A stretch of 64,000 bases of DNA from Nocardioides donggukensis (GTDB lineage Bacteria; Actinomycetota; Actinomycetes; Propionibacteriales; Nocardioidaceae), in the NCBI RefSeq assembly GCF_014842875.1, contig NZ_JACYXZ010000002.1, positions 760,623 to 824,622 of the forward strand, given 5' to 3'. The notes beneath the pieces were generated by a model, which worked only from the letters and a program-made list of their open reading frames with translations, had not been told where the DNA came from and did no database searches. The position numbers were made by a program, and so were the translations under genes. Below are positions 32,314 through 40,984 of this stretch, piece by piece. Position 1 is the stretch's first letter. The number at the start of each line of letters is the position of its first letter.

Positions 32314-32838
32314 TCAGTCGCCGACCTCGCCGCGGGCGACCTCGAGCGCGGCCTCGGCGAGTCGGGCCACCTCCGGGTCCTCCGGGTCGATCCCCTCGTC
32401 GAACTCGTAGAGCCAGGTCAGCGTCGCATTGCCGCCTGTCGGCGCCCGGCGGGCGATGACGTAGAACCCCCGACGGCCCTCGACGGCCACGTGCCGCTGG
32501 AGGACGACGCTCGCCGTGACCCGCTCCCGGACCAGCTGCAGCAGCCGGCCGGGGTCGGGCAGCTCGAGGTCGTACGTCGGTCGCGGGTCGCCCCACGACC
32601 CGACCCCGAGCACGTGCAGGGTGGAGGTCTCGGCGTCCCAGTCGGCCCGTTCCACGCTCTCCCACGGGATCCGCCGCTCGCCGACGTAGAGCGCCTCCCG
32701 GGTCCCGACCGCGGCGCTGCCGTCGGCCAGTGCGGCTCCGGCCAGCGCCTTCTCGCCGCTCCGCACGGGGTGCCGGCGCAGGAGCTCCTGGCCGCGGCCG
32801 GACGGCTCCTGGTCGCGCCGGGCGATCCGGCCGATCAC
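32314..32838 (-). CDS. conserved actinobacterial protein downstream of dnaG
   Basis: 174 residues from GTG (VIGRIARRDQEPSGRGQ), whose start overlaps the dnaG stop (GTGA), so it is translationally coupled to primase. The core VGTREALYVGERRIPWESVERADWDAETSTLHV looks like a PH-like beta-barrel segment, followed by LRVRERVTASVVLQRHVAVEGRRGFYVIARR-type strands. Proteins of this kind follow dnaG in many actinomycetes without a known function. No membrane segment. Ends 59 bases before tRNA-Asn. Confidence 0.75.
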   Translation of the reverse strand: MIGRIARRDQEPSGRGQELLRRHPVRSGEKALAGAALADGSAAVGTREALYVGERRIPWESVERADWDAETSTLHVLGVGSWGDPRPTYDLELPDPGRLLQLVRERVTASVVLQRHVAVEGRRGFYVIARRAPTGGNATLTWLYEFDEGIDPEDPEVARLAEAALEVARGEVGD

Positions 32839-34751
32839 GAGCCCATCGCCCGCTCCCGCAGCTCGCGGCGGTGCTGCTCGAGGGCGACCAGCTCGCCGAA
32901 CATGCGGTTGTAGTCGGTGGCGTGCTCGACCGGGTTGGTGCGCTGCAGCTTGCTCTTCAGGTCGGTGATCCGGCGCAGCGTGGTGAGCTCCTGGAGCCGG
33001 TAGACGTACTTGTGGACGTAGCCGGTGTCCGGCTCCTTGGCGGAGAGGATCGGCTCGACCGCGAGCGCGCTCAGCGCCGAGGAGGTGGCCGGGTCGGTGG
33101 TCCGGTCCCGCAGCCGCGCCGCCCAGCCCGGGTCGGCCACGCCGGCGTCCACGCCGCCCTCGGCCTCCAGGACCGCCCACACCGCGCGGTAGGTCGGATG
33201 GGTGAAGTCGTCGGCGTCGACGTCCTTCGCGGACCGCCCGACCAGCCCGGGGTGGTGCAGGACCAGCTTGAGGGTCTCCCGCTCGATCGAGAAGCGCGGG
33301 TCCCGCAGGTCGGGCACGGGTGGTGCCGGCGGACCGGCCGGCTCGGCGGCCCCGGGCTGCCCGGACTGACCGGACTGACCGGGAGCCGTGCCGGACCGGC
33401 CGCGCGACTCGGGTCGGGACCCGCGGGCGGTGGCCCGGCGCACCTCGGCCCGCGCCTCGTCGACGTCGACGCCGATGGTGGAGGCGATCTCACGGGTGAA
33501 CGCGTCGACCTTGGACCGGTCCCGCACGCTGCTCACCAGCCGGGCCGCCTCGCGGAGCGCGTCCACGCGGCCGTCCGCGCGGTCGAGGTCGTAGCGGGTG
33601 AGCACGTTGGAGAGCACGAACCGGTAGAGCGGCACCCGCCGGGCGACCAGCTCGCGCACCGCGGGGTCACCCTGCTCGAGCCGGAGGTCGCAGGGGTCGA
33701 GGCCGTCCGGTGAGATCGCGACGTAGGTCTGGGAGACGAAGTTCTGGTCGCCACCGAACGCTCGCAGCGCCGCCTTCTGGCCCGCGGCGTCGCCGTCGAA
33801 GGTGAAGATCACCTCCCCGCGGAACTCCTCGTGGTCGTGCAGGAATCGGCGCAGGACCCGGGCGTGGTCGTCGCCGAACGCCGTGCCGCAGGTGGCCACC
33901 GCGGTGCCCACGCCGGCGAGGTGGCAGGCCATGACGTCGGTGTAGCCCTCGACGACGACCGCCTGCGAGGCCCGGGCGATCTCGCGGCGGGCCAGGTCGA
34001 TGCCGTAGAGCACCTGCGACTTCTTGTAGATCGGCGTCTCGGGGGTGTTGAGGTACTTCGCGTCGATCCGGTCGTCGTCGAAGATCCGCCGCGCGCCGAA
34101 GCCGATCGTGTCGCCGCTGGCGTCGCGGATCGGCCACACCAGGCGACCACGGAACCGGTCGTAGAAGCTGCGACCCTCGCCGACCAGCCCGGCGGTGACC
34201 AGCTCGGTGTCGCTGAACCCCTTCTGGCGCAGGTGCTTCAGCAACGCGTCGCCGTCGCGCGGGGCGAACCCGACGCCGAAGGTGCCGGCCGCCTCCTGGT
34301 CGAACCCGCGGGTGTCGAGGAACTGCCGGGCCACGATCGCGTCCGGGCCGGCGAGTGCCTCGGCGTAGTACTCCTGCGCCAGCCGGTGCGCCTCGATCAG
34401 CCGGGCCCGGGGCGGCCCCTGCGGGCGGGACGACGGTCCCGGGCCGTCCTCCCGGCGCAGCTGGACGCCGTACTTCTCCGCCATCCGCTCGACGGCGTCG
34501 ATGAAGGTGATGCCGTCGATCTTCATGAGGAAGCTGAAGACGTCGCCGCCCTCCTGGCACCCGAAGCAGTGGAAGAACTGCCGAGCCGGGGTGACGTGGA
34601 AGGACGGGGACTTCTCGTCGTGGAACGGGCACAGCCCCTTCATCGACCCGCCACCGGCGTTGCGGAGCGTGACGTAGGACGAGACCACCTCGTCGATGGC
34701 CGCCTTCTCGCGGACCTCCGCGATGTCGTCGTCCCTGATCCGCCCTGCCAC
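32835..34751 (-). CDS. dnaG: DNA primase
   Basis: 638 residues from GTG (VAGRIRDDDIAEVREKA). It synthesises RNA primers at the replication fork. The CHC2 zinc ribbon has C41, H44, C62 and C65; the TOPRIM centre follows (VVVEGYTDVMA with its glutamate, then FTFDGDAAGQKAA). After a Gly/Pro/Gln-rich linker (GQSGQSGQPGAAEPAGPPAPP) comes the helicase-binding C-terminal domain (LVLHHPGLVGRSAKDVDADDF...). Extra upstream open frame mirrors dgt and is discarded. The dgt gene ends 23 bases upstream on the same strand, so dgt-dnaG-hypothetical is one operon. Confidence 0.96.
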   Translation of the reverse strand: MAGRIRDDDIAEVREKAAIDEVVSSYVTLRNAGGGSMKGLCPFHDEKSPSFHVTPARQFFHCFGCQEGGDVFSFLMKIDGITFIDAVERMAEKYGVQLRREDGPGPSSRPQGPPRARLIEAHRLAQEYYAEALAGPDAIVARQFLDTRGFDQEAAGTFGVGFAPRDGDALLKHLRQKGFSDTELVTAGLVGEGRSFYDRFRGRLVWPIRDASGDTIGFGARRIFDDDRIDAKYLNTPETPIYKKSQVLYGIDLARREIARASQAVVVEGYTDVMACHLAGVGTAVATCGTAFGDDHARVLRRFLHDHEEFRGEVIFTFDGDAAGQKAALRAFGGDQNFVSQTYVAISPDGLDPCDLRLEQGDPAVRELVARRVPLYRFVLSNVLTRYDLDRADGRVDALREAARLVSSVRDRSKVDAFTREIASTIGVDVDEARAEVRRATARGSRPESRGRSGTAPGQSGQSGQPGAAEPAGPPAPPVPDLRDPRFSIERETLKLVLHHPGLVGRSAKDVDADDFTHPTYRAVWAVLEAEGGVDAGVADPGWAARLRDRTTDPATSSALSALAVEPILSAKEPDTGYVHKYVYRLQELTTLRRITDLKSKLQRTNPVEHATDYNRMFGELVALEQHRRELRERAMGS

Positions 34752-34774
34752 GTCGCGGAGTCTACGTCCCGCGG

Positions 34775-36058
34775 TCAGGTGCCGCTCGGGGTGCCGCACA
34801 GGCGTGCGTGCCGGCTGACGGCGGAGGCGTCGGTGAGGGAGGCGACCTGGTCGACCACCACCCGCAGCCGGCCCGCGTTGTCGGCGGCACCGTGCCAGTC
34901 GTCGGCGAAGGGCGCGTCGAGGGCGTCCGGCCCGCGCTCGAGCAGCACGCCGACCAGCTCGGCGAGCAGCTCGCGCTGCCGGACCATGAGCGCGACCCGG
35001 TCGTCGGTGGCCATCACGTAGTGCGCGGCGATGCCCTTGAGCAGGCCGATCTCGAGCCGGGTCCGCTCCGGGACGACCAGGGAGGCGGCGTACCGGACGA
35101 AGGGGCCGTCGGCGGCGGCGAACGTCGCGGCCTGCACGTCGCCGCAGAAGCGGCCGATCAGGTCGCTGGTGAGGTTCTTCAGGGCAGCCAGCGAGCGCCG
35201 GGTCCCGTCGTACGCCGTCTCCGGCCAGCTGCCCTGCCGCCGCAGACCGGCCAGCACGTCGTCGAGGAGGTCGTCGTCGGCCTCGGGGAGGTACCAGCCG
35301 CGGACGGTCTGCCAGGCGGCCGCGGTGTCCAGCCGGGTCAGGTCCACCTTGCCGGCCACGATGCCGTCCTCGACGTCGTGCACGGAGTAGGCCACGTCGT
35401 CGGCCAGGTCCATCACCTGCGCCTCGAGGCACTGCCCCGGGCCGGCGACGCCCCGCCTGACCCAGTCGAAGACCGGTCGGTCGTCGTCGTAGACGCCGAA
35501 TTTGACCACCACGCGGGGTGAGCCGTCGGCCTGCACGCCCTGCGGGGCGTCCGCCGCGGACCGCGGCCAGGGGTACTTCGTGCAGGCGTCCAGGGTGGCC
35601 CGGGTCAGGTTCAGCCCGACCGAGCGACCGTCCGGGTCGAAGGTCTTCGCCTCCAGCCGGGTCAGCAGCCGCAGCGTCTGGGCGTTGCCCTCGAAGCCGC
35701 CCGCGGGGGTGCTGAGCTCGGCCAGCACCCGCTCGCCGTTGTGGCCGAACGGCGGGTGCCCCAGGTCGTGGGCCAGTGCCGCGGTCTCGCAGACGTCGGG
35801 CTGGCAGCCGAGCGCCCGGGCCAGGTCGCGGGCCACCTGGGCGACCTCGAGGCTGTGGGTGAGCCGGTTGCGGACGAAGTCGTCGGTCTGCGGCCCCACG
35901 ACCTGGGTCTTGGCCGCCAGACGACGCGACGCCGCCGCGTGCACGACTCGTGCCCGGTCCCGCTCGAACGGAGTGCGCTCGGGGGCGGCCACCCGCTTGG
36001 GTGGCTCCGGGACGAGCCGCTCACGCGCGGCGTCGTCGTAGTGCTCGAGGTCGGTCAT
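34775..36058 (-). CDS. dgt: deoxyguanosinetriphosphate triphosphohydrolase-like protein
   Basis: 427 residues. HD-domain metal ligands are the histidine in RNRLTHSLEV (H68), HDLGHPPFGHNGE (about 106-118) and the aspartate in MDLADDVAYSVHD (about 217). It belongs to the dGTPase-like family that removes triphosphate from dNTPs; in actinobacteria it precedes dnaG, linking nucleotide pool control to replication. TAACCT at 36067-36072 lies eight bases before the ATG, giving an almost leaderless transcript. Confidence 0.93.
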   Translation of the reverse strand: MTDLEHYDDAARERLVPEPPKRVAAPERTPFERDRARVVHAAASRRLAAKTQVVGPQTDDFVRNRLTHSLEVAQVARDLARALGCQPDVCETAALAHDLGHPPFGHNGERVLAELSTPAGGFEGNAQTLRLLTRLEAKTFDPDGRSVGLNLTRATLDACTKYPWPRSAADAPQGVQADGSPRVVVKFGVYDDDRPVFDWVRRGVAGPGQCLEAQVMDLADDVAYSVHDVEDGIVAGKVDLTRLDTAAAWQTVRGWYLPEADDDLLDDVLAGLRRQGSWPETAYDGTRRSLAALKNLTSDLIGRFCGDVQAATFAAADGPFVRYAASLVVPERTRLEIGLLKGIAAHYVMATDDRVALMVRQRELLAELVGVLLERGPDALDAPFADDWHGAADNAGRLRVVVDQVASLTDASAVSRHARLCGTPSGT

Positions 36059-36066
36059 CGCCAGCG

Positions 36067-36072
36067 AGGTTA
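36067..36072 (-). promoter_or_regulatory. -10 element of dgt-dnaG operon
   Basis: TAACCT, eight bases before the dgt ATG at 36058. Confidence 0.4.
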
Positions 36073-36103
36073 GCGGTCCCCGCCGACGGCCGACCCGTCG
36101 CGG

Positions 36104-37018
36104 TCAGTACGTCGAGACGTGGACGTGGTCGTAGTGGTTGGCGGTGCTCGACCCGCGGTCGGACATGCCCCGCCAGCCCTCGCCGCCACGCTCGACGGAC
36201 CAGATGTTCTGCGAGTAGATCACGTAGCTCACGCCGAGCGAGCCGGCGTTGTCGCGCACGAAGTTCGCCACCTGCCAGCCGCGGCTGCCGCTGACCATGA
36301 TGTCGACCGCACGGCCGGAGCCGTGGTCGCCACCGCCGCCGCGGAGCGTGCCGTAGGTGGTGATCTCCGGGAAGGCCCCGCAGACCGACGCGTGCACGTT
36401 GACGATGTTGGAGCTGACGCCGCTCGGCACGGAGGTGCCGTTCGAGCAGGTGCCGCCGGCCGCCGGGGCGGACTCGTCGGACCCCTCGGACTCGGTCTCG
36501 ACGACCTCCTCCTCCTGCTCGGGCTTGTCCTTGCTCAGGTAGTCGGCGGTGACCCAGAAGGCCTTCTCGTCGAGGACCACCTCGGCGCGGCCGTTGGCGC
36601 GGCGCCCGGTGACGAGGACCTTCTTCTCGGCCATCACGATGCCGGTCTTCTTGGCCTTCTTGCCGGGCTCGGTCCACAGGTTGAGGTCGACCGTGGTCCA
36701 CAGCTTGGTGTCGGCCTGGCGGATCGCCTTGGCGGTCGCCTTCCGGTCGGCCACCCGGGCGGCGACGCCGCGGGCCTGGGAGCCGTCGGTGCGGGAGAAG
36801 GACCTCGAGAGGAACTCGTCCTTGCGCTCGGAGGCGCTGACCTGGGCGATGGATGCTCCGTTGGCGGCGGCGAACGCCTCACGCACGTCGGGGTCCGTGG
36901 TGACCACGCCGGCGCCGACGACCCCGAGGGTCACGAACACGGCGACGGGTGCGGCGATCTTTGCGGCGGAGGGGATACGGCGGGCATTGGCGTCCCGCTT
37001 GTGGCGTAGGTGAGCCAC
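36104..37018 (-). CDS. exported SH3-like / D,D-peptidase-like (M15-type C-terminal domain) protein
   Basis: 304 residues from GTG (VAHLRHKRDANARRIP), which has AAAGGA nine bases upstream; an ATG 33 bases earlier lacks one. A hydrophobic segment (IAAPVAVFVTLGVVGAGVV, about 21-39) is a signal anchor. A middle bacterial SH3-like region (LWTTVDLNLWTEPGKKAKKTG ... AFWVTADYL when joined) and an acidic linker precede the C-terminal domain with HGSGRAVDIMV and HYDHVHVS, the histidine-aspartate-histidine set of zinc D-Ala-D-Ala peptidase-like folds. Two cysteines (GGTCSNG, ASVCGAF) may pair. Probably a cell-wall-acting or wall-binding protein. Expression start is within the 150 bases after dus. Confidence 0.78.
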   Translation of the reverse strand: MAHLRHKRDANARRIPSAAKIAAPVAVFVTLGVVGAGVVTTDPDVREAFAAANGASIAQVSASERKDEFLSRSFSRTDGSQARGVAARVADRKATAKAIRQADTKLWTTVDLNLWTEPGKKAKKTGIVMAEKKVLVTGRRANGRAEVVLDEKAFWVTADYLSKDKPEQEEEVVETESEGSDESAPAAGGTCSNGTSVPSGVSSNIVNVHASVCGAFPEITTYGTLRGGGGDHGSGRAVDIMVSGSRGWQVANFVRDNAGSLGVSYVIYSQNIWSVERGGEGWRGMSDRGSSTANHYDHVHVSTY

Positions 37019-37171
37019 AGCGCTGATCCTTTGCGATTGCTGACATGGCAACGTGCCGCATCTCGGGGAGAAGTGGGCACGAAGTGCGAGTCAAGCACAG
37101 ACGCCCACGGAATGTCCCATTTCGGACGCCCCGATCTGCGGTGTTTCACCTCACCCGGGACGTGGTCGCGG

Positions 37172-38323
37172 TCACCCTCCGGAGGACTCGTGGCTCTCCT
37201 CGGCGATGCCGGCACCCGAGCCGTCGGTGTCGTCGAGCCAGCCCTCGGGCAGCACCACGCGCTTGCGCGGCGAGCCCTGCCTGCCCCGCGGCGTGCCCAG
37301 CTCCCCGACCGGGAACGGCGCCTCCGGGTCGAGCTCGGCGAGCAGGACGTCCAGGGTGGCGAGCGAGTCGACGAGCGCCAGGGCGTGCCGCAGCGTGCTG
37401 CCCGCCGGGAAGCCCTTGAGGTACCACGAGACGTGCTTGCGGAACTCCTTGCAGCCGCGCTCCTCCCCCATGTGCTCGGCCAGCAGCTCGGCATGCCGCC
37501 GCATCATCGCCCGCACCTCGCCGAGCGTCGGCAGCGTCGCCACCGACTCCCCGGCGAACGCCGCTGCCAGGTCCCGGAACAGCCACGGCCGGCCGAGGCA
37601 CCCGCGCCCGACGACCACGCCGGCCGCCCCCGTCTCGGCGACCATCCGGAGCGCGTCGGCGGCCTCCCAGATGTCGCCGTTGCCGAGCACCGGGATGTCG
37701 ACGTGCCGCACGAGCTCGCCGATCGCCTCCCAGTCGGCCTGCCCGGAGTAGGCCTGGGCGACGGTGCGGCCGTGCAGGGCGATCGCCGCGGCGCCGGTCT
37801 CCTGGGCGATCCGGCCGGCGTCCAGATAGGTGAGGTGGTCCTCGTCCAGGCCGAGCCGGGTCTTCATCGTGACCGGCACGTCGTACGGCGCGGCCGCCCG
37901 GACCGCGCTCTCGAGGATCTCGGCCAGCAGCCCCCGCTTCCAGGGCAGCGCCCCGCCCCCGCCCTTGCGGGTCACCTTGGGCACCGGGCAGCCGAAGTTC
38001 AGGTCGATGTGCGCCACGCCGTACTCGGCACAGAGGATCTCCGCGGCCTTGCCGACGTAGACCGGGTCGGTGCCGTAGAGCTGGACGCTGCGCACCGACT
38101 CGAGGTCGTCGAAGACCAGCATCGAGCGGGTCACCGCGTCGCCCTCGACCAGCCCGCGGGAGGTGATCATCTCGCAGACGTAGAGCCCGGCCCCCTGCTC
38201 GGCGCAGAGCCTCCGGTAGGCGGCGTTGGTGATCCCGGCCATCGGCGCCAGCACCACGGGGGTGGGCACGCGCAGGCTGCCCAGCTGCAGCGTCGCGGTG
38301 GGGCTCGGGACCGACGTGACCAT
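37172..38323 (-). CDS. dusB: tRNA-dihydrouridine synthase
   Basis: 383 residues from ATG (MVTSVPSPTATLQLGSLRV). FMN-dependent TIM barrel: LAPMAGITNAAYR near 24-36, the active-site cysteine in NFGCPVPKV (about 107), MKTRLG, HGRTVAQAYSG and the FMN phosphate site GNGDIW / GRGCLGRPW. It reduces uridines in the tRNA D loop. The DusB-like motif order is typical, and actinobacterial genomes usually carry only one such gene. GACAAT at 38330-38335, six bases before the ATG, marks a leaderless transcript. Confidence 0.94.
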   Translation of the reverse strand: MVTSVPSPTATLQLGSLRVPTPVVLAPMAGITNAAYRRLCAEQGAGLYVCEMITSRGLVEGDAVTRSMLVFDDLESVRSVQLYGTDPVYVGKAAEILCAEYGVAHIDLNFGCPVPKVTRKGGGGALPWKRGLLAEILESAVRAAAPYDVPVTMKTRLGLDEDHLTYLDAGRIAQETGAAAIALHGRTVAQAYSGQADWEAIGELVRHVDIPVLGNGDIWEAADALRMVAETGAAGVVVGRGCLGRPWLFRDLAAAFAGESVATLPTLGEVRAMMRRHAELLAEHMGEERGCKEFRKHVSWYLKGFPAGSTLRHALALVDSLATLDVLLAELDPEAPFPVGELGTPRGRQGSPRKRVVLPEGWLDDTDGSGAGIAEESHESSGG

Positions 38324-38329
38324 GGCGAC

Positions 38330-38335
38330 ATTGTC
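38330..38335 (-). promoter_or_regulatory. -10 element of leaderless dus gene
   Basis: GACAAT, six bases before the ATG at 38323, minus strand. Confidence 0.45.
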
Positions 38336-38370
38336 GGCCGCGGGCCGGGTCGGCCCCAAATCCGGGTCGG

Positions 38371-39054
38371 TCAGGAGTCCTTCTTCTTGCCCTTCTTGCC
38401 CTGCTTCTCCTGCTTCTCGTCCGGGCTCCCGGCGACCTTGCCGGTCCAGGTGATCGGCTCGTCCGCCTCGCTCGGTCGCAGCGCCACCGCCTCGAGCTCG
38501 GTCTTCTCCGGGGAGAGGAAGACCAGGCACAGGTCCGCCTTCTTGCCCTTCGTGAACTTCTTGGGCAGCGGTCGGCTCGGGCAGGGCTTGAACGAGCTCG
38601 TGATCCGGGCCGACGGGAACAGCACGTCGGAGCCGTTGTCCAGGAAGAGCGGCAGCTCGACCCCGCCGAGGTTCTCGTCGGTGAGGTTCTTGACCCGCAC
38701 CTGCACGTAGTAGGGGATGGAGCGGCGCATGGCCTTGTCCAGCTTGAAGGCGGCGAAGTCGGCCATCGTGGTCCGCTTCAGCCGGTCGACCCGCACCTCG
38801 ACGGTGCCCTCGACCTTCTGCTTGGGCTGCCAGGTGAAGGTCGCCGACTGCTTCAGCTCCAGCTCGCTGCCGGGCGGGGTCAGCCCGTCCTCCTCGGGCT
38901 CGGCCGAGCCGCTCGCCGTCGACTCCGAGCTCGGCGCCTCCTCGGCCGTCCCGCCGGGAGCGGCCTCCTCCTCGTCGCCACCGCTGCCGCAGCCGGCCAG
39001 GAGCAGCGCGGAGGCGAGCAGCAGGGACACCCGACGGAGGCCAAGGGAGGTCAT
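38371..39054 (-). CDS. lipoprotein, hypothetical
   Basis: 227 residues from ATG (MTSLGLRRVSLLLASALLLAGC). The lipobox LLAGC puts the lipidated cysteine at residue 22. A Glu/Ser/Pro-rich linker leads to a beta-rich domain (TFTWQPKQKVEGTVEVRVDRL, YYVQVRVKNLTDENLGG) that resembles DUF4352-type Ig-like domains of exported actinobacterial proteins, and it ends in a lysine-rich tail (KQEKQGKKGKKKDS). Function unknown. CACAAT at 39061-39066, six bases before the ATG, indicates a leaderless transcript. Confidence 0.8.
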   Translation of the reverse strand: MTSLGLRRVSLLLASALLLAGCGSGGDEEEAAPGGTAEEAPSSESTASGSAEPEEDGLTPPGSELELKQSATFTWQPKQKVEGTVEVRVDRLKRTTMADFAAFKLDKAMRRSIPYYVQVRVKNLTDENLGGVELPLFLDNGSDVLFPSARITSSFKPCPSRPLPKKFTKGKKADLCLVFLSPEKTELEAVALRPSEADEPITWTGKVAGSPDEKQEKQGKKGKKKDS

Positions 39055-39060
39055 GCGCAC

Positions 39061-39066
39061 ATTGTG
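39061..39066 (-). promoter_or_regulatory. -10 element of leaderless lipoprotein gene
   Basis: CACAAT, six bases before the ATG at 39054. Confidence 0.45.
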
Positions 39067-39102
39067 CATGCCGACCCCGGGTCGTCGACGTCGAACCACG
39101 CC

Positions 39103-40506
39103 TCAGGCTCCGAGGAGTCTGCTGCCGAAGTACTCGCTGATCCGGTCCAGCCCGACCCGCTCCTGCTGCATGCTGTCGCGCTCCCGGACGGTCACCGCGT
39201 GGTCGTCGAGGGTGTCGAAGTCCACGGTCACGCAGTACGGCGTGCCGATCTCGTCCTGCCTGCGGTAGCGACGCCCGATCGCCCCCGAGTCGTCGAAGTC
39301 GATGTTCCAGCTCCGGCGCAGCTCCGCGGCCAGGTCCTTCGCCTTCGGCGAGAGGTCGGCGTTGCGGGACAGCGGCAGCACCGCGACCTTCACCGGGGCC
39401 AGGCGGGGGTCCAGCCGGAGCACGGTCCGCTTGTCCACGCCACCCTTGGTGTTCGGCGCCTCGTCCTCCGACCAGGCGTCGACCAGGAAGGTCATGAGGC
39501 TGCGGGAGAGCCCGGCCGCCGGCTCGATGACGTACGGCGTGTAGCGCTCGTCGGCGGCCTGGTCGAAGTAGGACAGGTCCTGGCCTGAGTGCTTGGCGTG
39601 CGTGGTCAGGTCGAAGTCGGTGCGGTTGGCGATCCCCTCGAGCTCACCCCACTCCGAGCCGGCGAAGCCGAAGCGGTACTCGATGTCCACGGTCCGCTTG
39701 GAGTAGTGGCTGAGCTTCTCCTCGGCGTGCTCGTAGTGGCGCAGGTTGTCCGGGTCGATGCCGAGGTCGGTGTACCACCGGGTGCGCTCGTCGATCCAGT
39801 ACTGGTGCCACTCCTCGTCCTCCCCCGGCTTGACGAAGAACTCCATCTCCATCTGCTCGAACTCGCGGGTGCGGAAGATGAAGTTGCCGGGGGTGATCTC
39901 GTTGCGGAAGGACTTGCCGATCTGGGCGATGCCGAACGGCGGCTTCCGGCGGCTGGAGGTCACGACGTTGGCGAAGTTGAGGAAGATGCCCTGGGCCGTC
40001 TCGGGCCTCAGGTAGTGCAGGCCGGACTCGTCCTCGTGCACCCCGAGGTAGGTCTTCAGCAGGCCGGAGAACTGGCGCGGCTCGGTCCACGCGCCGCGGG
40101 TGCCGCAGTTGGCGCAGGCGATGTCGGCCATCGGGACCGTGTCCGGGTCCTCGATGCCCTTCTTCTCGGCGAACGCCTCCTGGAGGTGGTCGGCCCGGTA
40201 GCGCTTGTGGCAGGACTGGCACTCGGTCAGCGGGTCGGTGAACGTGTCGACGTGCCCGGAGGCCTCCCACGTCTGGCGCGGCAGGATCACGCTGGAGTCC
40301 AGGCCGACCACGTCCTCGCGGGCCTGGACCATCGCCCGCCACCACTGGCGCTTGATGTTGTCCTTGAGCTCCACCCCGAGCGGGCCGTAGTCCCAGGCAG
40401 ACCGGGTGCCGCCGTAGATCTCACCGCAGGGGTAGACGAACCCCCGGCGCTTGGCCAGGGAGACCACCGCGTCGACGGCGGCGTTGGGGGCGGTGGACTT
40501 GGCCAC
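39103..40506 (-). CDS. glyS: glycyl-tRNA synthetase (class II, homodimeric)
   Basis: 467 residues from GTG ([22 protein letters not shown]); GAAGGAG is eight bases upstream, while the earlier GTG at 40515 lies on top of that site. Class II signatures: [13 protein letters not shown], the glycine-specific zinc cysteines in TECQSCHKR and [10 protein letters not shown], motif 2 around [24 protein letters not shown] and motif 3 [10 protein letters not shown]. It charges tRNA-Gly. TAGGCT at 40595-40600 is its likely -10. No T-box leader is present. Confidence 0.96.
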   Translation of the reverse strand: MAKSTAPNAAVDAVVSLAKRRGFVYPCGEIYGGTRSAWDYGPLGVELKDNIKRQWWRAMVQAREDVVGLDSSVILPRQTWEASGHVDTFTDPLTECQSCHKRYRADHLQEAFAEKKGIEDPDTVPMADIACANCGTRGAWTEPRQFSGLLKTYLGVHEDESGLHYLRPETAQGIFLNFANVVTSSRRKPPFGIAQIGKSFRNEITPGNFIFRTREFEQMEMEFFVKPGEDEEWHQYWIDERTRWYTDLGIDPDNLRHYEHAEEKLSHYSKRTVDIEYRFGFAGSEWGELEGIANRTDFDLTTHAKHSGQDLSYFDQAADERYTPYVIEPAAGLSRSLMTFLVDAWSEDEAPNTKGGVDKRTVLRLDPRLAPVKVAVLPLSRNADLSPKAKDLAAELRRSWNIDFDDSGAIGRRYRRQDEIGTPYCVTVDFDTLDDHAVTVRERDSMQQERVGLDRISEYFGSRLLGA

Positions 40507-40592
40507 GGGGTGCACTCCTTCGCTGGTCGGGGAGGGCCGTCAGGCCCGTCCCGGAACCACGTTCGGCCGGCTGGCTGCCGGTCGTGAAGGGG

Positions 40593-40913
40593 TCAGCCTA
40601 ACGACCTGGTCCCGTGGACATTGAGGTCGGTTCCCGGCTCGACGAGCTCGTAGGCGCTCGGCTCGTCGACGGCGCTGCTCAGCAGTGGGACCGCGCCGAC
40701 CTTGACGTCGTACGCGGAGAGGGCGCGGCGGTAGGCGCCGACGTTGACCCACCGGGTCTGGAGCACCCAGAGCTCGGGGTCGTCGACGTTGCGGCCGACG
40801 TGGCCCTCCACCCAGCCGGGGCGCGCGGCGAGCAGGGCGTGGGCCCGGGTCACGCGGGCCCGGAACGCCTCCGCCTCGGCCTCCGGGACCCGGAACCTGC
40901 TCACCACCAGCAC
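40593..40913 (-). CDS. antibiotic biosynthesis monooxygenase (ABM) domain protein
   Basis: 106 residues from GTG (VLVVSRFRVPEAEAEAF). The short alpha+beta ferredoxin-like fold of ABM proteins is suggested by VVSRFRVPEAEAEAFRARV, GWVEGHVGRNVDDPELWVLQTRW and the C-terminal LLSSAVDEPSAYELV. Such proteins range from quinol monooxygenases to heme-degrading enzymes; the specific role here is unknown. TAGGGT at 40920-40925 is six bases before the GTG. Confidence 0.75.
   Translation of the reverse strand: MLVVSRFRVPEAEAEAFRARVTRAHALLAARPGWVEGHVGRNVDDPELWVLQTRWVNVGAYRRALSAYDVKVGAVPLLSSAVDEPSAYELVEPGTDLNVHGTRSLG
40595..40600 (-). promoter_or_regulatory. -10 element upstream of glyS
   Basis: TAGGCT, 89 bases before the glyS GTG, overlapping the end of the monooxygenase-like gene; it would give an mRNA leader of about 80 bases. 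Confidence 0.35.
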
Positions 40914-40919
40914 GGCACG

Positions 40920-40925
40920 ACCCTA
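40920..40925 (-). promoter_or_regulatory. -10 element of leaderless ABM-domain gene
   Basis: TAGGGT, six bases before the GTG at 40913, back to back with the Zur-controlled znu promoter. Confidence 0.5.
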
Positions 40926-40947
40926 GCGCCCACCCGTCCGGCCCATT

Positions 40948-40962
40948 TGACAATGATTCTCA
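40948..40962. promoter_or_regulatory. Zur box 1 upstream of znuA
   Basis: TGACAATGATTCTCA, a 7-1-7 palindrome matching the actinobacterial Zur consensus TGAnAATGATTnTCA. It lies 22 bases before the znuA start. Confidence 0.85.
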
Positions 40963-40969
40963 TTACCGC

Positions 40970-40984
40970 TGAGAATCGTTCTCA
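40970..40984. promoter_or_regulatory. Zur box 2 overlapping the znuA start codon
   Basis: TGAGAATCGTTCTCA; its last base is the A of the znuA ATG. It covers the probable -10 (GAGAAT, 40971-40976) and the leaderless transcription start, so zinc-loaded Zur would directly block RNA polymerase. Centres of the two boxes are 22 bases apart. Confidence 0.85.

Noticed and set aside
37019..37171. Possible c-di-AMP riboswitch or other leader before the secreted peptidase-like gene
   Set aside because: Such riboswitches precede many actinobacterial wall hydrolases, but I could not find the conserved segments; only short local hairpins and a TTGACT are visible.
40507..40600. T-box leader for glyS
   Set aside because: The leader is under 100 bases and has neither a T-box sequence nor a specifier loop.
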